Shown here: positions 44,567 to 54,669 of the stretch, piece by piece
Layout: each line of letters starts with the position of its first letter
Numbering within the stretch: position 1 is the first letter of the stretch
NCBI GenBank assembly: GCA_947454235.1
Contig: CANGIY010000001.1
Location: 1 to 64,000 of the forward strand
DNA: 64,000 bases
Origin: Chitinophagaceae bacterium
Lineage (GTDB): Bacteria; Bacteroidota; Bacteroidia; Chitinophagales; Chitinophagaceae
Direction: 5' to 3'
Position numbers and translations under genes: made by a program
Notes under the pieces: generated by a model
The model's input: the letters and a program-made list of their open reading frames with translations, nothing else
Databases searched by the model: none
What the model was told of the DNA's origin: nothing

Positions 44567-45811
44567 ATGCAGAAATTCATATTCATTTTCTGCGCGCTAT
44601 TAATACGTGTAGGAGTAAGCCACGCGCAATATAATCTTGTGCTGAACCCAAGTTTTGAAGAACACACTCATTGCCCTGATAACGACGACGAAGCAAAATA
44701 CTGTACTTATTGGAGTAGTTTAGATACATCTTGGTCGCCCCCAGACTGGTCACACGACTTGGCAGGGGTACCGGAATATTGCCACATTTGTGCAACTGAT
44801 GTAGTTACTCGTCCTCCATTTGGATATTCGCGAGGTCACTATGCTAGAACAGGAGATGGATTGATGCGACTACAAACATACTGGAGTATGTCTAATTACG
44901 GTTATGCAAGAGACTATGTTCAAGGGCATTTAAGCCAATTTTTGTTAGCCGGCACAACCTATTATCTATCATTTTATGTTGCACTAACTACTAACAGGAT
45001 TTGTGCGAATGATAAAATTGGTGCCTATGTAGATGATGGTACCATTGATACTACAAGACACCCCGGTTGGGTACAGAGCCAGTTTACGCCACAGGTGTAT
45101 TGTAATTCTATAATAACCGACACTGTTAACTGGGTACGTGTACAAGGTGTTTTTACAGCCCATGGGGGTGAAAAACTCATTACCATTGGTAATTTCTTCG
45201 ATAAAGAACATACCAATCTTGAAATGTATGTAGATACGCCTTTAGCGGGTGCAACAGGTTTTTACTCATACTACCTTGTTGATGATGTAAGCTTGCTTGA
45301 TTGCGATACACAGCCGTTTGCAGGTAATGACACTACCATTGTTCCCGGTGATACAATTACACTTGGTAGAACTGAGCAGGTGCCTTTTTACTGGTATGTA
45401 TTGGGCGGCACTACTCCCATTGACTCCGGCGGTAGCATACGCGTACACCCTACTGTGCGCACCACTTATGTTGTAAAACAAGCAATGTGTGGCGACCGCA
45501 TTCACTACGATACCATTGTTGTGAGTATGGTGGGCGATACTGTTGCAGCAGTAGGCAATGTGGCGGGCGTAAACAACAATTACAGTGTTTATCCTAATCC
45601 TGCGAAAGGTTTTGTGAGCATAGCAAATGCACAAGGTTGCACGGCTACTCTTATAAAACCTGACGGCGGCGTTGTGTTACAACAACCACTCAGCAACAAA
45701 ACCGAAACAGTATCAATAAGTGGTATTGCAGCAGGCGTGTACGAGTTACTCATCACCGAACCCACCACTGGCTACCGCACAGTTCAAAGGTTGGTAGTGA
45801 TGGAGCAATAA
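44567..45811 (+). CDS. Secreted T9SS protein
   Basis: 414 residues. Signal peptide MQKFIFIFCALLIRVGVSHA. The mature N-terminus YNLVLNPSFEEHTHCPDND (NPSFEE motif) marks a Bacteroidota family of secreted jelly-roll-like proteins. Residues about 20-245 form this domain, then a short Ig-like region (PFAGNDTTIVPGDTITLG), then a T9SS sorting domain (YSVYPNPAKGFVSIANAQ ... VYELLITEP ... QRLVVMEQ). Substrate unknown. Confidence 0.82.
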   Translation: MQKFIFIFCALLIRVGVSHAQYNLVLNPSFEEHTHCPDNDDEAKYCTYWSSLDTSWSPPDWSHDLAGVPEYCHICATDVVTRPPFGYSRGHYARTGDGLMRLQTYWSMSNYGYARDYVQGHLSQFLLAGTTYYLSFYVALTTNRICANDKIGAYVDDGTIDTTRHPGWVQSQFTPQVYCNSIITDTVNWVRVQGVFTAHGGEKLITIGNFFDKEHTNLEMYVDTPLAGATGFYSYYLVDDVSLLDCDTQPFAGNDTTIVPGDTITLGRTEQVPFYWYVLGGTTPIDSGGSIRVHPTVRTTYVVKQAMCGDRIHYDTIVVSMVGDTVAAVGNVAGVNNNYSVYPNPAKGFVSIANAQGCTATLIKPDGGVVLQQPLSNKTETVSISGIAAGVYELLITEPTTGYRTVQRLVVMEQ

Positions 45812-45868
45812 TGGTTTTTATTACCTTCCCAAATTAAAAACACTTGCGCTAACGTTCAAAAAATCTCC

Positions 45869-46849
45869 TTAAGGTCTATTCCCCAGCACCGCGTCAATAC
45901 GCGCCATAACAGCTTCATCGAGCAGAGAAACGACTTCGAGTGCTTTTAGGTTTTCGGCGAGTTGCGATTCCTTGGTGGCACCGAGTATGGTTGTCGTTAC
46001 GTGCGGGTTTTTGAGTGTCCATGCAACAGAAAGCGTTGAAAGTGGCACATTGAGGTCGTCGGCAATCGTTTTGAGGGACTTTACTTTTTCCAGTTTCTCA
46101 GGGTCCATCATGCGCTCTTTCAGCCAGCCATATTTTTCAATCGAAAGCCTTGAACCCTCAGGTATTTCATTGATATATTTACCCGTCAGCAAGCCCGAAG
46201 CCAGCGGACTCCAAATGGTGGTGCCCATGCCGTGGGTATTAAAAATATTCAGGTAGTCGGACTCCATTTTTTGTCGCTCGAACATATTGTACTGCGGTTG
46301 TTCCATAGCCGGAGGAATCAAAGACAGTGCCTTTGCAGTGGCGTGTGCTGCCTCAATCTCTTCGGCACTCCATTCGCTGGTGCCCCAGTAAAGTATTTTA
46401 CCCTGCTGAATGAGTATGTTCATCGTCCATACGATTTCTTCCATGGGCGTATCGGGGTCGGGGCGGTGACAGAAAAACAAATCGAGGTACTCCATACCCA
46501 TGCGCCTGAGCGAATGGTTGCAGGCCTCAGTGAGGTGCTTGCGGCTCAGTCCGCGCTGCGTAGGCTTATTATCTTTTCCGTACAACCCGAAAAATGCCTT
46601 GCTGGATACAGTATAGGTGGTGCGGTCCCAGTTTTTGTTCTTCAGAATTCTGCCCATCACTTCTTCTGCTCTACCGCCTTCGTAGGCTTCGGCATTATCG
46701 AAAAAGTTCACACCTGCATCGTATGCCATACCCATCAGTCTGTCGCCCAACTGGTCATCGACCTGATGATGAAAAGTGACCCAAGAGCCATAACTGAGTG
46801 CGCTGAGGAACAACCCCGTGTTGCCCATTTTCCTGTATTCCATGTCCAT
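45869..46849 (-). CDS. Aldo/keto reductase (Kv-beta-like)
   Basis: 326 residues. AKR catalytic tetrad visible: D51 and Y56 in FDNAEAYEGG, K84 in VSSKAF, H128 in LFFCHRPDPDTP. The order and the TTIWSPLASGLLTGKY and TTTILGATKESQL segments match the AKR6/Kv-beta-type family of NADPH-dependent aldehyde/ketone reductases. Substrate unknown, cytosolic. An alternative start two codons in is possible. Confidence 0.9.
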   Translation of the reverse strand: MDMEYRKMGNTGLFLSALSYGSWVTFHHQVDDQLGDRLMGMAYDAGVNFFDNAEAYEGGRAEEVMGRILKNKNWDRTTYTVSSKAFFGLYGKDNKPTQRGLSRKHLTEACNHSLRRMGMEYLDLFFCHRPDPDTPMEEIVWTMNILIQQGKILYWGTSEWSAEEIEAAHATAKALSLIPPAMEQPQYNMFERQKMESDYLNIFNTHGMGTTIWSPLASGLLTGKYINEIPEGSRLSIEKYGWLKERMMDPEKLEKVKSLKTIADDLNVPLSTLSVAWTLKNPHVTTTILGATKESQLAENLKALEVVSLLDEAVMARIDAVLGNRP

Positions 46850-47078
46850 TTTTAATACGTATTAGTTGGTATTAAACAATGGTGCTACCCGTAATGCATT
46901 GTTTTCGGTCCCTACATTAAGGGATTTCATTAACTTTGCCAATCGGTCTAAATTCGACTGTTGCAGGGTAAAACCCATTGATATTGCATGCAATTTAATG
47001 GCTAACCTAATTCGTTGCAATAAAAAGAACTATACCGACCGATAAAGGATTTCAATACTGCCGTACCGAAGGGTGTCT

Positions 47079-50000
47079 ATGACTAGAAAACTACTACCAT
47101 TTTTATTGATTGTATTGCTGCCGGTGGCGCTCTTTGGGCAAATTGGCGTAATACGAACTGTAGGCGGTAATGGCACAACGGGATATAATGGCGATGGAGG
47201 TGCAGCAACAGCAGCACGCATGAGCACGGTGGGCTACCCGTGGGTTGACTACAACGGCAATATCATTTTCGCCGACCAGGGCAATCATGTCATCAGAAAA
47301 ATAAACAGGGCGGGTTTCATAACAACCATAGCGGGTACAGGCACCGCAGGGTTTTCGGGTGATGGAGGCAATGCCACTAACGCAACACTGAATACACCGG
47401 GGCAGGTAGTAACCGACCGCGCGGGCAACTTGTACATTTGCGATATCGCCAATAACCGGGTGAGGAAAGTAACTACCGATGGTACAATAACCACCGTTGC
47501 AGGTACAAGTACTTCGGGCTTTAACGGCGATGGCATTGCGGCTTCAACAGCGCAGTTGAACAATCCGCATGGTATAGCACTTGATACCGCCGGCAACCTC
47601 ATTATCTCCGATGCCGGCAATCACAGGGTAAGAAAAGTAAGTACTTCGGGCATCATTACAACACTGGCAGGTACCGGCACCAGCGGCTATTCCGGCGACT
47701 TTGGTGTTGCGACGGGTGCAAGACTGGCTTTCCCCCACAACTTAACTGCTGACACACGCGGACTGATTTATTTCACCGATAGCGGCAATAATGTTGTGCG
47801 CTTCGTGAATCCGTATGGTATTATCAATACTATTGCAGGTAACGGTAGCACCGGGTATTCTGGCGATGGTGGTGCAGCAACAACAGCAGCCCTCAACAAC
47901 CCTGAAGGCATTGCTACCGATGATGTAGGTAATCTGTTTATCTGCGACCGCGGCAATCAGCGTATTCGGTTTGTTGATACCGCCCGTCATATTAAAACCA
48001 TTGCAGGTGCAGGAACAGCCGGATTTTCGGGCGATGGTGGCAGCGCCACAAGTGCACAAATCAACACACCTCAGGGCATAGCCCACGACCGCGCAGGGAA
48101 TACTTTGTTTTTTGACGGCAACAACAATCGCATCAGGCATGTAAGACTGAATTCAGTGCCGTATTTCACACTGGGAGATACTGCTCATTTGTTTGTTTGC
48201 CAAAATGCCACCAACATTGGATTCGATTCTTTATTGCCTGCGCTCGATTCTAATTCAAATCAATTTCTGACATGGACAGTCGCTGTACCGCCTATTCATG
48301 GTAGTATTACAGGTGTAGGCGCAGCCGGCGCAACAGTTGCTTCGGCGGGTGCGCGCATTTACCCTTTGGGGTTGAAGTACACGCCAGTTTATTACTATTC
48401 GGGCGAAGACACATTTCATATACAAGTGAGCGATGGCAATGTTTTTGACACTATCGAGATTCATGTTCACGTTGACCCATTGCCCAATGGTGGGCACGTT
48501 ACAGGCGCCGATAGCGTTTGCCCGGGTGGCAGAGATACCCTCGCCGATATAGCAGCTACTCCGGGTGGTGTGTGGAGCCATACAGATACTTTCATTGTCC
48601 TCGATACATTACCGGGTGCATTCCTGGGCGTTAGTCCGGGTTCAGAATATGTCGTTTATACGGTTACTACTGTTTGCGGTACTGCTTCTTCAAGCCTGAG
48701 GATAACAGTGAATACAGCCCCTCGCTCGGGTGCAATCACAGGTCGTGACAGTATTTGCATTGGTGAAACCATTACACTGAACAATCCTACAGCCACACCT
48801 TGGGGCGCATGGACATCAACCGATACCACAAGAGCTACAGTGCGTGCTACCGATTCTACTACCGCCCAAATGACTTCAATTTCGGGTGGTCCGGTGACAA
48901 TTTACTATAATGCTTATACCAACTGTGGCAGCTCACCGGCGTACCATGCCGTTTATATTTCTCCCTATGCCGGCGTCATTGATGGTGCCGATAGTGTTTG
49001 TGTGGGTGAATCGACGTTTATGGCAGACTACATTGCAGGTGGGGTTTGGTCGTTGAGTTCAACCACCTTGGCTACCGTTGCAACATGGGGCGAAGTGTAC
49101 ACGATACGTGTGGGTGTCGATACCGTAAAATTCACTGTGCCAAGCGCACACTGCGGTAGCGCGACTGCCGTTCACCCATTGAAGATATTGGCACACGCGG
49201 TGGCAGGGCATATCTCTGGTGCCGACTCGGTGTGTGTGGGTAGCACAATAACTATGTCTTGTACAGCAACGGGTGGCAAATGGCTTGTTTCCGATACCTC
49301 TCTGGCTTCTATCGACTCGGTAACAGGTGTGTTAAGTGGCAGGGCTCTGGGCACTGTTTCGGTGTACAACCGCATTGCTAATTATTGCAATACAGCTTAC
49401 GATACTTTCAGGGTGCGTATAATGGGTGCTCCTGCAGTGCCTGTAATAACGGGCCCCGATTCTATTTGCCTTACTGTTGGTTCATTGTTCAGGAGCGCAC
49501 CACACGGTACATGGTCACTCACCAACGCACTTGCGATTGTAACTGCCTCAACCGATACCAGCGCAACCATAGCTGGTGCAACCTTAGGCATTGATACCAT
49601 TGTGTTCCATGCAATAACAGCATGTGGTTCTACCGATGGCTTTAAACCCATTGTCATTCGTACTACACTTGCTGCAAGCACGGTCACAGGTCGCACTACG
49701 GTATGTAACCTTGATACCTTGCACCTGGCAGCCGATGTTACAGGCGGCACTTGGAGTGTTGCTACAGGTGCAATTGGCACAATAGAAGCAAGTACTGGCG
49801 TTTTTCATGGCACGGGGGCAGGCATTGATACCATCTTGTACACGCTGCACAACAGTTGTGGCAACACCATCACCAATTACCCAATTACAATTTTACCACT
49901 TTCTGATGCAGGTACTATCACTGGCAACGATACTGTTTGTTTGGGTGGTAGGGGAACTTATACTTCAACTGTCCGTGGTGGCATATTTACGGCATCGAGC

Positions 50001-51629
50001 ACAATAATTAGTGTCACAGACTCTACAATAACGGGGCTTTCACTGGGTGTAGATACACTGCATTACAGCGTCACAAATAGCTGCGGAAGTGCCTCGACTT
50101 ACAAATTGCTGAGGGTGGCTACATTACCTACGGTGGCTACCATAACAGGTGCCGATAGCATATGCCCTCGCGGTATTATTGCAATGGCCGATAGCACCAC
50201 AGGAGGTAAATGGCGTACTGTGGTCCCTGCTATTGGCTCAATTGACTCGGTGACAGGCAGGTACGTGGCTGCACTTACAGGTTTTGACACTGTGCGGTAC
50301 TCGGTGCGCAATTTCTGTGGCACTACAACGGTAACTCACCCGGTGAGGGTGCTCCCTTTGCCACATGCAGGGCGCATTATTGCCGACTCATTGTTATGCC
50401 CGGGTACATCAACTGTTTTGTACGATTCGGTAGCAGGTGGCGTATGGACAACCATAACGGGCAATGTAGCCCTTGCGGGAGACACAATTACAGGCGTAAA
50501 TGCTGGTCTCGATACCATTGTTTATACCTACAACAACAGTTGCGGCACCGATGTAGCACATTTCATTGTTCGTGTTCGTGCATTGCCCGATGCTGGACAT
50601 ATTACAGGCAGTACACTGGTTTGTCCCGGAGGTACTGGTCGTGAAACCGCGAGTGTGACTGGCGGTGTGTGGGCAACAAAGAATGGTAATATTACAATTT
50701 CATCGTCGGGAAATATTACAGGTGTTGCCCTGGGCACCGATTCTGTGTTATACATGGTTTCCAATGCTTGTGGCACTGATACTGCTTATTATGCTATTAC
50801 TATTGCTCCGTTTTTGTTGCCATCGGTTTCTTTTAGCCTGATGCCTGACACCAATATTTGTTCTGGCAGCCGAGCATACTTCAGTGCGCACACAACCAAC
50901 GGCGGTAGTGCACCGTTCATAGCATGGAAACGTGGTGCAACCACACTGGCAACAGGCACCACATTGGCCTACCTACCTACCGAAGGCGATAGAATACATT
51001 GTGTAATGGTGAGCAATTCTTCGTGTGCTTTGGCTGATACAATTGCTTCTGATACGGTTCTATTGCACGTAGTAGAAAATGTAACTCCGGTGGTAGGCAT
51101 CACCGTGAATGTGGGTGATACTCTGGTACAGATCGGCACAAACTTGACGTTTACTTCCACAGCAACCAATTGCGGTACAGGCACTACGTATCAATGGGTT
51201 CACAATGGCGTTGCAATTCCCGGAGCTACCAATGCAACATATAGTGTTTTTGCCGGTGGCACCGATGCGGTTTATTGTGTTGTAAGCTGCGCGGGTGCTT
51301 GTGTAACAACACCTTACAACCACACTAACACCATTGTTGTGCGCAGCGGCCGATTGGGTGTATATAATATCAATGAGCAGGAGTGGAGTTTGTACCCCAA
51401 TCCTGCCCAAGGACAATTGTTTATTAATGGTTTGAATACTGTAGAAACTGTACGCCTACAACTAACTGATATCGCCGGAAAATTGGTAATGATTGAACCA
51501 GTCAACTATCGTTTTATCGCATCTGGCGATTTATTGTTCTCGTTGCCAGTAACATGCACAAAAGGAACTTACCTGCTCACAATTTCGCAAAATGGTTACA
51601 GCCGCTCATTCCGTATAGTGGTGGAATAG
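47079..51629 (+). CDS. Giant T9SS protein: NHL propeller plus Ig-like repeats
   Basis: 1516 residues from ATG 47079 (GTG 47073 would add two residues). Signal peptide MTRKLLPFLLIVLLPVALFG. About 20-355: six NHL-like repeats with GYSGDGGAATTAA-type blocks, the same module as in the protein at 2987-5686. About 360-470: a cadherin/Ig-like domain with TFHIQVSDGNVFDTIEIHV. Then about ten BIG2-like repeats (ISGADSVCVGSTITMSCTAT, GGKWLVSDTSLASIDS, etc.), like those in the 1886-residue protein. Sorting domain YNINEQEWSLYPNPAQGQLF ... GYSRSFRIVVE. A modular surface protein assembled from pieces also found elsewhere in the window. Confidence 0.87.
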   Translation: MTRKLLPFLLIVLLPVALFGQIGVIRTVGGNGTTGYNGDGGAATAARMSTVGYPWVDYNGNIIFADQGNHVIRKINRAGFITTIAGTGTAGFSGDGGNATNATLNTPGQVVTDRAGNLYICDIANNRVRKVTTDGTITTVAGTSTSGFNGDGIAASTAQLNNPHGIALDTAGNLIISDAGNHRVRKVSTSGIITTLAGTGTSGYSGDFGVATGARLAFPHNLTADTRGLIYFTDSGNNVVRFVNPYGIINTIAGNGSTGYSGDGGAATTAALNNPEGIATDDVGNLFICDRGNQRIRFVDTARHIKTIAGAGTAGFSGDGGSATSAQINTPQGIAHDRAGNTLFFDGNNNRIRHVRLNSVPYFTLGDTAHLFVCQNATNIGFDSLLPALDSNSNQFLTWTVAVPPIHGSITGVGAAGATVASAGARIYPLGLKYTPVYYYSGEDTFHIQVSDGNVFDTIEIHVHVDPLPNGGHVTGADSVCPGGRDTLADIAATPGGVWSHTDTFIVLDTLPGAFLGVSPGSEYVVYTVTTVCGTASSSLRITVNTAPRSGAITGRDSICIGETITLNNPTATPWGAWTSTDTTRATVRATDSTTAQMTSISGGPVTIYYNAYTNCGSSPAYHAVYISPYAGVIDGADSVCVGESTFMADYIAGGVWSLSSTTLATVATWGEVYTIRVGVDTVKFTVPSAHCGSATAVHPLKILAHAVAGHISGADSVCVGSTITMSCTATGGKWLVSDTSLASIDSVTGVLSGRALGTVSVYNRIANYCNTAYDTFRVRIMGAPAVPVITGPDSICLTVGSLFRSAPHGTWSLTNALAIVTASTDTSATIAGATLGIDTIVFHAITACGSTDGFKPIVIRTTLAASTVTGRTTVCNLDTLHLAADVTGGTWSVATGAIGTIEASTGVFHGTGAGIDTILYTLHNSCGNTITNYPITILPLSDAGTITGNDTVCLGGRGTYTSTVRGGIFTASSTIISVTDSTITGLSLGVDTLHYSVTNSCGSASTYKLLRVATLPTVATITGADSICPRGIIAMADSTTGGKWRTVVPAIGSIDSVTGRYVAALTGFDTVRYSVRNFCGTTTVTHPVRVLPLPHAGRIIADSLLCPGTSTVLYDSVAGGVWTTITGNVALAGDTITGVNAGLDTIVYTYNNSCGTDVAHFIVRVRALPDAGHITGSTLVCPGGTGRETASVTGGVWATKNGNITISSSGNITGVALGTDSVLYMVSNACGTDTAYYAITIAPFLLPSVSFSLMPDTNICSGSRAYFSAHTTNGGSAPFIAWKRGATTLATGTTLAYLPTEGDRIHCVMVSNSSCALADTIASDTVLLHVVENVTPVVGITVNVGDTLVQIGTNLTFTSTATNCGTGTTYQWVHNGVAIPGATNATYSVFAGGTDAVYCVVSCAGACVTTPYNHTNTIVVRSGRLGVYNINEQEWSLYPNPAQGQLFINGLNTVETVRLQLTDIAGKLVMIEPVNYRFIASGDLLFSLPVTCTKGTYLLTISQNGYSRSFRIVVE

Positions 51630-51652
51630 TTACTGCAACCCTGGGTAACCGA

Positions 51653-52054
51653 TTACTTGACTTTCACCGAATAGATAATGCTTTTGTTGGTGACTGTTTT
51701 AGCACCCTTTTTAACGTGAATGTTCTCAATGAAAATTCTCCCGTTCTGCATTTCCTTCAAATCGGCTACCACGTTATCAGTAAATTTTGCTCCTCCCACA
51801 TGGAAAGGGCCCTTGTAGATACCCTCACGCTTTCCGTCTTTGTAGGTGTAAGAAATATCGTAATCCACAATAGTAGCGTCATTGTCTTTTATAGTCAAAG
51901 TCGGACTTGACAGCACTTCTTGTATTGAAGTATTCCCACCATTTATAGCACCAATACGAATGTCGAATTCAGAGTACTTGATCTCATTTTTATTTTGGGA
52001 ATTACCAAAAACGCTGAGCATCAAAGCTCCTGATAAGAAAACTACTTTTTTCAT
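51653..52054 (-). CDS. Exported protein resembling the GldM C-terminal domain
   Basis: 133 residues. Signal peptide MKKVVFLSGALMLSVFG. The C-terminal part (FTDNVVADLKEMQNGRIFIE, NIHVKKG) has the F-x-x-x-M...LK-x-G-x-(I/V)-x-(I/F)EN-I pattern of the terminal GldM beta domain of T9SS/gliding complexes. This could be a stand-alone relative; assignment is tentative. Convergent with the giant T9SS gene. Confidence 0.45.
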   Translation of the reverse strand: MKKVVFLSGALMLSVFGNSQNKNEIKYSEFDIRIGAINGGNTSIQEVLSSPTLTIKDNDATIVDYDISYTYKDGKREGIYKGPFHVGGAKFTDNVVADLKEMQNGRIFIENIHVKKGAKTVTNKSIIYSVKVK

Positions 52055-52099
52055 TATTGATGTATTTAGAGGTGAATATTACCAATTGCGTAGCCGTTA

Positions 52100-52498
52100 C
52101 TAGCTGGCAATAGGTTGCAATATACCAAATATATTGTTTTCTGGGTCAAGTATGTAGGCAAGCGTACCCACACCCGGAACGTCCATTTTATCAAGGGCAA
52201 TGGTGCCACCCGCTGTAGCGATTTTACCTAATGTTTCATCGACATTAGCAACCTCAATGGTACACACAAATGCGTTTACTGCCTGCCCGAGTTGTGGCAA
52301 CGCTCCGCGGCGGGGTGTCATACCGCCATTAATGCCCGGCCACTGCTTGCCTGCTGCATCGGCACCTGTGTTGATGATGCGATAGTTTCCCATCATAGCA
52401 CCTAAGTCTTTAATATCCCAACCGAAAACCGACTGGTAAAATTCCTGCATTTTGTCGGCATCAGCCGCATGGATCTCGAAGTGTACAACCCTGTTCAT
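52100..52498 (-). CDS. VOC-family protein (glyoxalase fold)
   Basis: 132 residues. Starts MNRVVHFEIHAADADKMQEF and ends VPGVGTLAYILDPENNIFGI, the two halves of a VOC/glyoxalase-type beta-alpha-beta fold with the expected metal-side residues H6/E8 near the start and D-PENN near the end. Such small proteins often bind metal or small electrophiles; function unknown. Confidence 0.78.
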   Translation of the reverse strand: MNRVVHFEIHAADADKMQEFYQSVFGWDIKDLGAMMGNYRIINTGADAAGKQWPGINGGMTPRRGALPQLGQAVNAFVCTIEVANVDETLGKIATAGGTIALDKMDVPGVGTLAYILDPENNIFGILQPIAS

Positions 52499-52684
52499 GT
52501 GATTATGTTTTTCCCAAATGTAAAGGGTTTTGTTGTGAAAAAAAGGGTGATTTTTATAGAAAAATTAAACGAAAAAGCCGCATTTATATTGCGCCTGGTT
52601 ATACCAGCATTTCAACGATTAGAATACTGACAGGTAGCAACGAATTTAATTGATGTTTATTTTTGTACCCAAAATCGGTCAAAG

Positions 52685-53059
52685 ATGCCTGTTACTACTA
52701 TTCTGGGATTGTTATTGGTTGGGTTGATTGCGGGTGTCGTGAGCAGTGTAGTAGGCATTGGCGGCGGAATCGTCATTGTACCCACGTTGGTGTATTTTTT
52801 TGCTGTCAGTCAAAAAACAGCACAAGGCACATCACTGGCTATGTTGTTGCCACCCATCGGCATATTAGGGGTGATGAATTATTACAAACAAGGCTACGTC
52901 GATTTTAAGATTGCAGCAGTTTTATGTGTGGCATTTATATTGGGCAGCTATGCCGGTAGCGCAGTGGCTGTAAAGCTCGATGATGCCATCCTGAAAAAGG
53001 TTTTTGGGGTGTTGCTGGTAGCGTTGGGGGCGAAGTACCTGTTCTTCGAAAAACGCTAA
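52685..53059 (+). CDS. Half-size TauE/SafE (TSUP) transporter
   Basis: 124 residues, about half of usual TSUP permeases. Three to four membrane helices: GLLLVGLIAGVVSSVVGIGG with the GxGGGxxxxP motif (GGGIVIVPTLV), QGTSLAMLLPPIGI, AAVLCVAFILGSYAGSAVAV and KVFGVLLVALGAKYLFF. TSUP proteins export sulfite, sulfoacetate and similar anions; half-size forms presumably dimerise. A -7-like TATTTTTG lies about 25 bases before the start. Confidence 0.82.
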   Translation: MPVTTILGLLLVGLIAGVVSSVVGIGGGIVIVPTLVYFFAVSQKTAQGTSLAMLLPPIGILGVMNYYKQGYVDFKIAAVLCVAFILGSYAGSAVAVKLDDAILKKVFGVLLVALGAKYLFFEKR

Positions 53060-53114
53060 AGTGTAGCTTTTCTAATCTTTGTGTAATTTATCATTTCCTT
53101 TCGGGCAAACCTGT

Positions 53115-53122
53115 TAATTTTG
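53115..53122 (+). promoter_or_regulatory. -7 box of asnS
   Basis: TAATTTTG followed by CACC. Start about 53127; leader about 50 bases. No -33 TTG at proper spacing. Confidence 0.5.
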
Positions 53123-53177
53123 CACCCTGTTTCACTTGCTGTAACGGCAGCGAAACTATACTATTGAACAATAAGCT

Positions 53178-54605
53178 ATGCGTACCAAGATAAAAGATAT
53201 TCTCTTAAGCGAAAAGACAGATTACGCTGTAAACATAAAAGGTTGGGTAAGGTCGTTCAGGAACAACCAGTTCATTGCATTGAACGACGGTTCTTGCATG
53301 GCAAGCATCCAGGCTGTTATTGGCCTCGATACCGATGAAGCCATTGTAAAGAAAATAACCAATGGTGCTTGTTTGAGCATTGACGGTGTGGTTAAGGCAT
53401 CGTTGGGTAAGGGTCAGAAAGTAGAAGTAGTGGCTGAAAAAGTGACTATTCTCGGCGAGTGCGACCCTGAACAGTTCCCACTGCAATTGAAAAACCGCCC
53501 GAGTCTGGAATACCTGAGGGAAATAGCTCACCTGCGTTTCCGTACCAATACTTTTGGTGCTGTGTTCAGGGTGCGCCATACACTGGCTTACGCTATCCAT
53601 AAGTTCTTCAACGACAGGGGCTTTGTGTACCTCCATACGCCTATCATCACAGCATCAGATGCTGAAGGTGCCGGTGAAATGTTCAGGGTGAGTACCTTGC
53701 CTGCCGACAATCCACCAAAAAATGAAGATGGTTCTATCAACTACACCGAAGATTTCTTCGGTCGTTGTACTAACCTTACTGTAAGCGGACAGCTTGAAGC
53801 TGAACTGGGTGCTATGGCGTTGAGCGACGTGTACACATTCGGACCAACATTCCGCGCTGAAAACTCAAATACTGCCCGCCACCTTGCCGAGTTCTGGATG
53901 ATAGAACCAGAAGTGGCGTTCAATGATATCGTAGATAACATGAACCTCGCTGAAGATTTCATTAAGTATGTGATCAAGTATGCGATGGACAATAACCGTG
54001 AAGACCTCGAATTCCTCTCTCAAAGACTGGCTGAAGAAGAAAAGCAGAAGCCAATGAACGAGCGAAGTGAAATGGGACTCATGGAAAAACTAGAGTTTGT
54101 GGTGAACAACAGTTTTGAACGTATCACCTATACCGATGCCATCAATATCTTACTAGACTCTCCGGCTTACAAGAAGAAAAAATTCCAGTATGAGGTGAAA
54201 TGGGGTATTGACTTACAAAGCGAACATGAGCGTTACCTCGTTGAAAAGCACTTCAAAAAACCGGTGATTGTAACGGGCTACCCTAAAGACATCAAGGCGT
54301 TTTATATGCGCATGAACGACGACGGTAAAACCGTTGCTGCGATGGACATCCTCGCGCCGGGCATTGGTGAAATCGTGGGTGGTTCGCAAAGGGAAGAAAG
54401 GCTTGATATGCTCACCCGCCGTATGGAGGAGATGCACATACCAACAGAAGAGATGTATTGGTACCTCGATACCCGCCGCTTCGGTGCCTGCCCGCACGCC
54501 GGCTTCGGACTCGGTTTTGAAAGGCTGGTACTCTTCGTTTCCGGCATGACCAACATCCGCGACGTTATCCCATTCCCAAGAACCCCCAAGAACGCCGAAT
54601 TCTAA
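53178..54605 (+). CDS. asnS: Asparaginyl-tRNA synthetase
   Basis: 475 residues. Class II synthetase with an N-terminal OB-fold anticodon-binding domain ([20 protein letters not shown]). Class II motif 2 lies in [15 protein letters not shown] and motif 3 in GFGLGFERL at 442-450. [13 protein letters not shown] and [17 protein letters not shown] are AsnRS-typical active-site segments. It charges tRNA-Asn with asparagine in the cytosol. A strong terminator follows. Confidence 0.95.
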   Translation: MRTKIKDILLSEKTDYAVNIKGWVRSFRNNQFIALNDGSCMASIQAVIGLDTDEAIVKKITNGACLSIDGVVKASLGKGQKVEVVAEKVTILGECDPEQFPLQLKNRPSLEYLREIAHLRFRTNTFGAVFRVRHTLAYAIHKFFNDRGFVYLHTPIITASDAEGAGEMFRVSTLPADNPPKNEDGSINYTEDFFGRCTNLTVSGQLEAELGAMALSDVYTFGPTFRAENSNTARHLAEFWMIEPEVAFNDIVDNMNLAEDFIKYVIKYAMDNNREDLEFLSQRLAEEEKQKPMNERSEMGLMEKLEFVVNNSFERITYTDAINILLDSPAYKKKKFQYEVKWGIDLQSEHERYLVEKHFKKPVIVTGYPKDIKAFYMRMNDDGKTVAAMDILAPGIGEIVGGSQREERLDMLTRRMEEMHIPTEEMYWYLDTRRFGACPHAGFGLGFERLVLFVSGMTNIRDVIPFPRTPKNAEF

Positions 54606-54630
54606 TCAGCGATTTTGATATACATATTTG

Positions 54631-54655
54631 CAGCCGCCTTCGGGCGGCTGTTTTT
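54631..54655 (+). terminator. Rho-independent terminator after asnS
   Basis: CAGCCGCC-TTCG-GGCGGCTG stem-loop followed by TTTTT. Confidence 0.92.
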
Positions 54656-54669
54656 GTTGGTGGGGGGAG

